From Piscirickettsiaceae bacterium (GTDB taxonomy: Bacteria > Pseudomonadota > Gammaproteobacteria > Nitrosococcales > Methylophagaceae), in NCBI GenBank assembly GCA_018646825.1, contig JABGUA010000115.1:1-26971 (forward strand): a DNA stretch of 26,971 nucleotides, read 5' to 3'. This document shows positions 1-6,107 of the stretch, one piece after another. The position numbers and the translations under genes were made by a program. The first letter of the stretch is position 1, and every line of letters starts with the position of its first letter. The notes beneath the pieces are model-generated. The model saw only the letters and a list, made by a program, of their open reading frames with translations, was not told the DNA's origin and made no database searches.

Positions 1-4
1 AAAC

Positions 5-1498
5 CTATTCCGGCCGCATATGCGGAAACAACAACACATCACGAATCGTCGGCGAATCAGTTAATAACATCACCAAACGATCAATCCCAATGCCTTCACC
101 GGCTGTCGGCGGCATACCATATTCCAATGCGCGAATATAATCGGCATCAAAATGCATTGCCTCATCATCACCCGCATCTTTGTCAGCTACTTGCGCTAAG
201 AAGCGTTCTGCCTGATCTTCAGCATCATTCAACTCAGAAAAACCATTGGCTATCTCGCGGCCACCAACAAAGAATTCAAACCGATCAGTCACAAACGGAT
301 CAGCATCACTACGGCGCGCTAAGGGCGATACTTCCGTAGGATAAGCTGTAATAAAAGTGGGTTCCATTAAACGTTCTTCAACTGTTTTTTCAAAAATTTC
401 AATTTGGATTTTACCTAGGCCATAACTGTCTTTTAATGGAATACCTAAATCTTTAGCTATCGCTGATGCACTTTCTAATGTCGCCAACTGTTCCGCGGTA
501 AGCGTTGGATTAAAATGCAAGATAGACTCTACAACCGTCATCCGGTGGAATGGTTTTGAAAAGTCTAAGTCGGTGCCTTGATAGTGCACTTGCGATGTGC
601 CCAAAACATCTTGCGTCACCGTTCGTAACATCTCTTCGGTCAAGTCCATTAACTCTTGATAATCTGAATAGGCCTGGTAAAACTCGACCATGGTAAATTC
701 AGGGTTATGGCGTGTTGATAAACCCTCATTACGGAAATTACGGTTAATTTCAAATACCCGCTCAAAGCCACCCACCACCAAGCGCTTCAAATACAGTTCT
801 GGTGCAATACGTAAAAATAAATCCATATCTAAGGCATTATGGAAAGTGGTAAACGGTCTCGCCGTTGCCCCACCCGGAATTGCCTGCATCATCGGTGTTT
901 CAACTTCTAGATAGTCTTTCGCCATTAAGAACCGGCGAATACCATCAATGATCTTGGTGCGAATGACAAACGTTTCACGACTCGCTTCATTCATAATCAA
1001 ATCAACATAACGTTGGCGATAACGCGTCTCTTGATCAGATAAGCCATGAAATTTTTCAGGTAAAGGTCTTAATGACTTCGTCAATAAACGAATATCATCG
1101 ACTATGACGGATAGCTCACCTTTTTGCGTACGGAATAATGTCCCTTCCGCTGCAATAATATCGCCTAAATCCCAACGTTTAAACCCAGCGTAAACACCTT
1201 CAGCCAGATCGTCACGTTTGACATACAATTGCATATCACCCGACATATCTCGAATAGTCGCAAAACTAGCTTTACCCATGACTCGCTTAGTCATCAATCG
1301 ACCTGCAATCTTGACCCTACGCGTATCCGCTTTTAATGTTTCCGAATCAGTCTCAGCATATTCAGAAGCCAATTCAGCATTCATCACATTACGACGAAAA
1401 TCATTTGGGAAAGCATTGCCTTCCGTACGCAATTCAGCCAGTTTTTCACGGCGCAGTGCGATCAGTCTGTTTTCGTCTTGTTCTATTTCGTTTGTCAT
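5..1498 (-). CDS. lysS: Lysyl-tRNA synthetase, class II
   Basis: Charges tRNA-Lys with lysine in the cytoplasm. The 497-residue length is normal for bacterial class II LysRS. An N-terminal OB-fold anticodon-binding domain (about residues 55-150) precedes the class II catalytic core. Motif 1 lies around the RYRQRYVDLI segment and the following helix, motif 2 contains FRNEGLSTRHNPEF, and motif 3 is GIGIDRLVMLL near the C-terminus, which ends in the usual LLFPHMRPE. The gene is complete: its TAG stop lies at 5-7. ATG is used, with a modest GAG ribosome site. It starts 11 bases after the prfB stop, so prfB and lysS form the common prfB-lysS operon of proteobacteria. Identification is very secure. 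Confidence 0.98.
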   Translation of the reverse strand: MTNEIEQDENRLIALRREKLAELRTEGNAFPNDFRRNVMNAELASEYAETDSETLKADTRRVKIAGRLMTKRVMGKASFATIRDMSGDMQLYVKRDDLAEGVYAGFKRWDLGDIIAAEGTLFRTQKGELSVIVDDIRLLTKSLRPLPEKFHGLSDQETRYRQRYVDLIMNEASRETFVIRTKIIDGIRRFLMAKDYLEVETPMMQAIPGGATARPFTTFHNALDMDLFLRIAPELYLKRLVVGGFERVFEINRNFRNEGLSTRHNPEFTMVEFYQAYSDYQELMDLTEEMLRTVTQDVLGTSQVHYQGTDLDFSKPFHRMTVVESILHFNPTLTAEQLATLESASAIAKDLGIPLKDSYGLGKIQIEIFEKTVEERLMEPTFITAYPTEVSPLARRSDADPFVTDRFEFFVGGREIANGFSELNDAEDQAERFLAQVADKDAGDDEAMHFDADYIRALEYGMPPTAGEGIGIDRLVMLLTDSPTIRDVLLFPHMRPE

Positions 1499-1509
1499 AG
1501 TGTTCTCGA

Positions 1510-2587
1510 TTACAACCCTGATTTCAGGGAAGCTTCAATAAATTGGTCTAAATCGCCATCCAAGACGGCTTGGGTATTACCTGTTTCTACATTTGTTCGT
1601 AAGTCTTTTATGCGAGATTGATCTAGAACATAAGACCGAATCTGACTGCCCCAGCCAATATCAGACTTGGCCTCTTCTGCCGCTTTCTTTTCTTCATTTT
1701 GCTTCATCAATTCAAGTTCATACAATTTCGCCCGTAATTGATTCATCGCATTATCACGGTTTTGATGTTGTGAACGCTGGTTTTGACACTGCACCACGGT
1801 ATTGGTCGGCAAATGGGTAATCCGAACCGCTGAATCCGTCTTATTGATATGTTGGCCACCCGCACCACTGGCGCGGTAGGTATCGACGCGTAAATCAGAA
1901 GAATTAATCTCAATATCAATATTCTCATCGACTTCAGGATAAACAAACACCGATGCAAAAGAAGTATGTCGGCGTGCACCTGAATCAAACGGCGATTTAC
2001 GCACTAAGCGATGGACTCCCGTTTCGGTTCGCAACATGCCAAAAGCATATTCACCTTCAAAATGAATCGTCGCACTCTTAATCCCGGCAACCTCACCCGC
2101 AGACACCTCGACTAAATCCACTTTATAGTCGTGAGACTCACCCCAGCGTAAATACATACGTAGGATCATATCTGCCCAGTCTTGCGCTTCTGTGCCACCC
2201 GATCCGGATTGAATATCTAAGTAAGCATTATTCATATCCAGCTTGCCCGAAAACATCCGCTGGAATTCTAACTTCTCTAGCGCCTGTTCTAACTCAGCTA
2301 GATCAGCCTGCACCGCATCAAAGGTTTCTTGATCTTGTTCTTCAACGGCCAATTCTAATAAATCTTTGGCATCCGCCAAGGTCTCGTGGTGAGAAGATAA
2401 CGTCGTAACGATCCGCTCTAAATTAACACGCTCTTGGCCTAGCTTTTGTGCGCGATCAGGATCATCCCAAACAGTTGGTGATTCAAGCTCACGGGATACC
2501 TCGATAAGCTGCTCTGCCTTGCTATCATAGTCAAAGATACCCCCTGAGATCGTCGCTACGACCCGTGAGCTCTTTAATCTTTTGCAT
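1510..2587 (-). CDS. prfB: Peptide chain release factor 2 (RF2), programmed +1 frameshift
   Basis: Terminates translation at UGA and UAA. The product is read in two frames: 2587-2534 codes for 18 residues (MQKIKELTG... ending RGYL), then an in-frame TGA at 2533-2531, then the +1 frame 2532-1510 beginning DYDSK. The joined protein is about 358 residues, against 365 in E. coli, so a simple 289-residue reading from the internal ATG at 2379 is wrong. The SPF stop-codon recognition tripeptide (about 198-200) and the catalytic GGQ (about 243-245) are present. The residue just before SGAGGQ is Ala, as in most bacteria, rather than the Thr of E. coli K-12. The ATG at 2587 follows an AGG-containing site 7 bases upstream; a slightly longer start cannot be excluded. 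RF2 levels autoregulate through the frameshift. It lies between nlpD and lysS on the same strand. Confidence 0.95.
2531..2545 (-). promoter_or_regulatory. RF2 programmed +1 frameshift signal
   Basis: On the minus strand the sequence reads AGG GGG TAT CTT TGA C. This is an internal Shine-Dalgarno-like AGGGGG, the slippery CTT codon and the TGA recognised by RF2 itself. The core is identical to the classical E. coli prfB site. Skipping the T at 2533 moves the ribosome into the downstream frame, which continues as a good RF2 sequence. Seen directly in the sequence; the mechanism is established knowledge. Confidence 0.95.
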
Positions 2588-2666
2588 TGTTGCGCCTAAT
2601 TCCAAACCAACCTCTTGATAAACAGTCTTGTTCGAGCGAACTAAAAAGCCGCTTATTGTAGCGTAT

Positions 2667-3398
2667 TTAGCGCTTTGGCAAAAAGCGCATCGGATCGACC
2701 GGCTCGCCATTACGTCGAATTTCGAAGTGCAACTGATCCCGCTGCGCGCCGGTTCGACCTAGTAAAGCGATTTTCTGTCCAGCCTTAACCGTTTGGCCAT
2801 CCTTCACTATCAAATACTTGTTATGAGCGTAGGCGCTCAAATACGTATCGTTATGCTTAATAATAATTAGGTTGCCGTAACGGGGCAGTCCGTTACCGCT
2901 ATAGACTACCTTGCCGGCTGCAGCGGCTGAGACTTTTTGTCCTGACTTACCCGCAATATCAATACCTTTACGACCCACAGCACTTTTCGAATACGTTGAA
3001 ATAATCTTGCCATTAACAGGCCATCGCCAGCTTAACCGTTTGTTTGATGGCACCCAAGTCGACTTGGTGGCTGTTTTTGTTTTCTTTGTTGTTGATGTTT
3101 TTTTAGCCGTTGATGCCTTATTGCTACTTTTTTTAGCTACTTGTTTATAAGGTTTAAATCTTAACTTTTGACCCACATAAATCGTATAAGGCGAATCAAT
3201 GCCATTGATCCGCGCTACCGTTTTAAAGTCCTTGCCAAAACGCCAACTCACTGAATACAGTGTATCGCCACGTTTAACCTTATAAACAGTAGGGGGTGCT
3301 TGCTGACTTTGCGCACGATAAACACCGACAGGCGCTACAGCCTGACTGCCACCGCAACCAACCAAAGCCAACATCAACAAAATTAAAATGAATCTCAT
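2667..3398 (-). CDS. nlpD: NlpD-type LysM/M23 lipoprotein, amidase activator
   Basis: Envelope lipoprotein that by family knowledge activates cell-wall amidases (AmiC in E. coli) at the septum. The start is placed at the ATG at 3398, giving 243 residues, because this puts a lipoprotein signal peptide first: MRFILILLMLALVGC, lipobox LVGC with the lipidated Cys15. A longer in-frame reading from 3479 would bury it. A LysM domain follows (about 37-82), then a Lys/Thr/Ser-rich linker (about 85-115) and a LytM/M23 domain (about 125-243). The M23 metal site is degenerate: Arg143 replaces the first His of the HxGxD motif and Gln222 replaces the first His of HLHFE, as in E. coli NlpD, so it should be an activator and not a peptidase. 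It lies downstream of surE-pcm-yqaA, as usual, but the next gene is prfB, not rpoS. Confidence 0.93.
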   Translation of the reverse strand: MRFILILLMLALVGCGGSQAVAPVGVYRAQSQQAPPTVYKVKRGDTLYSVSWRFGKDFKTVARINGIDSPYTIYVGQKLRFKPYKQVAKKSSNKASTAKKTSTTKKTKTATKSTWVPSNKRLSWRWPVNGKIISTYSKSAVGRKGIDIAGKSGQKVSAAAAGKVVYSGNGLPRYGNLIIIKHNDTYLSAYAHNKYLIVKDGQTVKAGQKIALLGRTGAQRDQLHFEIRRNGEPVDPMRFLPKR

Positions 3399-3497
3399 CA
3401 AAAACGTTGCTCTAATGCCTATCAATCTATCGTAAAAACAAGTGCTAGTGTGACACGATACATTGGCAGAAGTTTGCAAAGTGCGCTATCAGCGCTC

Positions 3498-4076
3498 TTA
3501 ATGGAACCAAATAAAGTAAACGGCGACAATCACAATCACCATCGCCCAGCCCAAACGATCAACCCACATCGATAATTGTTTTTCTAAATCTGCACCGCCC
3601 CAACGCATCAACCCTGCCACCAAGAAAAAACGACAGCCTCTTCCCACCAGAGATCCTAAAATAAAGGGCACTAAAGCCATCGCCGCAGCACCCGCTGCAA
3701 TAGTGAAAACTTTATAAGGAATCGGTGTAAATCCGGCCATAAAAATAGCCCAAAAACCCCATTTAACAAACCAAGCTTGTGCCAATTGGTAAGCATCAAA
3801 ATAACCAAACTCATGCAGCCAGGGCATGATTATTTCAATAGCAAACAGGCCAATGACATAACCCAACACACCGCCTAATACCGATGCCAATGTCGTCAAC
3901 CCTGCATAAAACCAGGCTTTCTCTGGTTTTGCCAGCGTCATCGGCGCTAACATTACATCAGGCGGAATCACGAAAAAAGAGGATTCGGTAAAACTCACCA
4001 AAGCTAACCAATAACTGGCATAGCGATGCTGCGCCCATGACATTACCTTGTGATAGATCCCTGAAAATAATTTCAT
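3498..4076 (-). CDS. yqaA: YqaA/DedA-family (SNARE-associated, VTT) membrane protein
   Basis: A 192-residue inner-membrane protein of the YqaA branch of the DedA/VTT superfamily. These proteins are thought to move or flip lipids across the membrane; the precise substrate of YqaA is not established. Hydrophobic segments occur at about 20-48, 58-82, 105-140 and 170-190. The superfamily hallmark is visible as a helix turn with FTPIPYKVFTIAAG (about 115-128), followed by the conserved GSLVGRGCRFF segment. It begins 6 bases after the stop of the potassium-channel-like gene and lies 99 bases before nlpD. The family is often found between pcm and nlpD in gammaproteobacteria, which supports the call. 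Confidence 0.85.
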   Translation of the reverse strand: MKLFSGIYHKVMSWAQHRYASYWLALVSFTESSFFVIPPDVMLAPMTLAKPEKAWFYAGLTTLASVLGGVLGYVIGLFAIEIIMPWLHEFGYFDAYQLAQAWFVKWGFWAIFMAGFTPIPYKVFTIAAGAAAMALVPFILGSLVGRGCRFFLVAGLMRWGGADLEKQLSMWVDRLGWAMVIVIVAVYFIWFH

Positions 4077-4082
4077 TATTCT

Positions 4083-4523
4083 CTACCTTGCACCCGAGTT
4101 TGTGTCAGAAAAAACATAACGCATCAATCCCACTAAAAAGGCCGTGCTTGCGCCAAATAATAACAAACCGCCCATCGCCTCAAAGCTGCCCAATAAGCGC
4201 CATTGTTCGGATAACACAACATCACCATAGCCCAGCGTTGTTGATGTCGCGACGGAAAAATAGAGTGCATCCTGAATCCCTGAAAACTCACCTAACGCTA
4301 CGTAGATATAGGACCAGAACCAAGCTTCCGCGGTATGAATACCGATAATGATAAAAACAGAAAAGCCAAAAGCTAGCATCGTACCGAAAGTGCTATCAAA
4401 AATCTGATAACTTATCTCCCAGCGCTTTAATATCGCCGCCAGCCACATCAGAATAATCACGTGAAAGATGACCATGACAATAATCAATCCGGTCCCATAG
4501 ATGAGTTGATTACCAAACATCAT
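4083..4523 (-). CDS. Small two-pore-helix potassium-channel-like protein
   Basis: A 146-residue membrane protein with a potassium selectivity filter, TTLGYGD, at 95-101. A pore helix (about 84-94) precedes the filter, and an inner helix (about 112-134) follows it. Two further hydrophobic helices come first (about 9-31 and 48-66). This is the Ion_trans_2 (Kir/KcsA-like) pore plan. There is no cytoplasmic RCK or nucleotide-binding domain, so gating cannot be inferred. The start ATG at 4523 has a clear GAGAGGG site 6 bases upstream; a second ATG follows directly. It sits between pcm and yqaA with short gaps, evidently co-transcribed. This is not the standard content of the surE-nlpD cluster. The channel identity is good from the filter; ion and physiological role are inferred. 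Confidence 0.82.
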   Translation of the reverse strand: MMFGNQLIYGTGLIIVMVIFHVIILMWLAAILKRWEISYQIFDSTFGTMLAFGFSVFIIIGIHTAEAWFWSYIYVALGEFSGIQDALYFSVATSTTLGYGDVVLSEQWRLLGSFEAMGGLLLFGASTAFLVGLMRYVFSDTNSGAR

Positions 4524-4558
4524 TAACTACCCTCTCCACCCGACTCATATCGCTCTAT

Positions 4559-5218
4559 TTATGTTTGTCCTGACAGTAATGGCACAAAGCTAACATCATC
4601 CAATACTGTTTCTTCAAAGGCTGACCCATTTCGGTCAATCACTCGCAGTGATTGACGCCCACTGTCGCCGACGGGAATAACCAATCGGCCGCCGGGTGCG
4701 AGTTGCTTCAATAAAGCCTCTGGCACAGTTTCCGGCGCACAGGTCACAATAATACCGTCATAAGGCGCATGTTCCTCCCAGCCCCATGTACCATCGCTAT
4801 ATTTCAAGCGGATATTATTGTGCTTCAATTGATAAAATCGCTCACGCGCTTGATTTTGCAAGGGTTCTATACGTTCAACACTATAGACACGCTCAACCAA
4901 ACGCGATAACACCGCTGTCTGATAACCCGATCCGGTGCCAATTTCCAACACTTTCTTTTTCGGGATTCCATCTAACAAAATCTCGGTCATTTTCGCGACA
5001 CTATGTGGCTGAGAAATCGTTTGACCATGCCCAATCGGCAATGCAGTATCTTCATAGGCACGACTCGCTAGTGCCTCATCAACAAACAAATGACGCGGCA
5101 ACTCTCGCATCACGTTTAATAATTCAATATTGCTGATACCTTGCTCTTTTAACCGATTAATCAAGCGATCTCTCGTACGCTGAGATGTCATGCCAATGCC
5201 ACGACTATCAGGAATCAA
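4559..5218 (-). CDS. pcm: Protein-L-isoaspartate O-methyltransferase
   Basis: Methylates L-isoaspartyl residues with S-adenosylmethionine to start repair of aged proteins. The SAM-binding motif VLEIGTGSGYQ is at about 90-100, and the family signature GHGQTISQP, which lines the substrate site, at about 63-71. Length is about 219 residues, normal for the family. The start is chosen as TTG at 5218: it overlaps the surE stop as TTGA, and an AGGAG site inside surE lies 7 bases upstream. A GTG at 5239 would add 7 residues. The segment before MTSQRTRDRL is GIG, which homologues also carry, so a start at that internal Met (5191) is unlikely. It is translationally coupled to surE, the classical stationary-phase survival pair. 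Confidence 0.95.
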   Translation of the reverse strand: MIPDSRGIGMTSQRTRDRLINRLKEQGISNIELLNVMRELPRHLFVDEALASRAYEDTALPIGHGQTISQPHSVAKMTEILLDGIPKKKVLEIGTGSGYQTAVLSRLVERVYSVERIEPLQNQARERFYQLKHNNIRLKYSDGTWGWEEHAPYDGIIVTCAPETVPEALLKQLAPGGRLVIPVGDSGRQSLRVIDRNGSAFEETVLDDVSFVPLLSGQT

Positions 5219-5967
5219 ACTGCTGCTCCTTTCAACCACGTCGAGACGCCATCAATCGCCTTATAAGCAGTTAAATCGATTTGTAACGGTGTCACTGACA
5301 CCGCACCACGACGAATCGCATCAAAGTCCGTCCCGGGGCCCGCATCCTGCTCTTCTCCTGCAGGACCAACCCAGTACATCTCTCGACCTCGTGGATCAAG
5401 CTCTTTTATCACTGGATCCGCTTTATGGCGATGGCCTAAACGCGTGGTTTCAAAGCCAGTAATCTCATCAATAGATAAATCTGGTACATTCACATTCAAA
5501 ATGGTATCTGCCGGCAGTGAGGCCTTTTGCAAATGGCGTACGAGTTTTTTTGCCACCCAAGCCGCAGTTTCATAATGCGTTGCCGTATGGCCATTCAAAG
5601 AGATAGCAATAGCCGGAAGACCTAAAAACCGCCCTTCCATTGCGGCAGCCACCGTACCAGAGTACAAAACGTCATCACCCAGATTGGCGCCTGCATTAAT
5701 GCCTGACACGACCATATCTGGTTCTTCTTTCAACAAACCCGTAATAGCCAAATGAACACAATCTGTCGGCGTACCATCAACACGGTAAACACCATCATCC
5801 ATTTTATTCAATCGCAGCGGGTTTTCTAATGTCAGCGAATTGCTCGCACCACTTCGGTTACGGTCAGGCGCCACAACGGTAATCTCACCCAAATCTGTCA
5901 AGGCAGCAGCTAAAGCACGAATGCCTTCCGCCATATACCCATCATCATTACTGACTAAAATTTTCAT
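5215..5967 (-). CDS. surE: 5'/3'-nucleotidase SurE
   Basis: Metal-dependent nucleoside-monophosphate phosphatase (5'- and 3'-nucleotidase) that also acts on short polyphosphate and supports stationary-phase survival. It is 250 residues, the usual length. The metal-binding acidic pair is Asp8-Asp9 in ILVSNDDG; Ser39 in DRNRSGAS and the SGINAGANLG loop (about 88-97) supply the remaining ligands. ATG start at 5967. It is the first gene of the run surE-pcm-channel-yqaA-nlpD and overlaps pcm by 4 bases. A long inverted repeat separates it from the formate dehydrogenase operon upstream. Confidence 0.96.
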   Translation of the reverse strand: MKILVSNDDGYMAEGIRALAAALTDLGEITVVAPDRNRSGASNSLTLENPLRLNKMDDGVYRVDGTPTDCVHLAITGLLKEEPDMVVSGINAGANLGDDVLYSGTVAAAMEGRFLGLPAIAISLNGHTATHYETAAWVAKKLVRHLQKASLPADTILNVNVPDLSIDEITGFETTRLGHRHKADPVIKELDPRGREMYWVGPAGEEQDAGPGTDFDAIRRGAVSVTPLQIDLTAYKAIDGVSTWLKGAAV

Positions 5968-6025
5968 TGTGTTCTAAATTCACCTTCATCGCCTCAACAG
6001 ACGACATCTCATAGACGCATAAACC

Positions 6026-6075
6026 AGTACAACAAAGCCAAGACACTAAATTTTGGTGCTTGGCTTTGTTGTACT
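6026..6075. terminator. Perfect 17-bp inverted repeat between formate dehydrogenase and surE
   Basis: The arms 6026-6042 (AGTACAACAAAGCCAAG) and 6059-6075 are exact reverse complements, with a 16-base centre that can extend the stem by three or four more pairs. It lies 33 bases after the fdhA stop and 59 bases before the surE start. Its position suits a transcription end for the formate dehydrogenase operon. Neither side has a good T run, so it may instead be a processing hairpin or a protein site. The palindrome is certain; the function is inferred. Confidence 0.6.
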
Positions 6076-6107
6076 CAACTTTTACAATTGTTGTTCTAGC
6101 GCGAAAC

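Noticed and set aside
1510..2379. RF2 as a 289-residue protein starting at the ATG at 2379
   Set aside because: It lacks the normal N-terminal 69 residues, which are present upstream across the programmed frameshift.
2667..3479. NlpD as a 270-residue protein starting at 3479
   Set aside because: The extra 27 residues would precede and disable a perfect lipoprotein signal peptide that begins at 3398.
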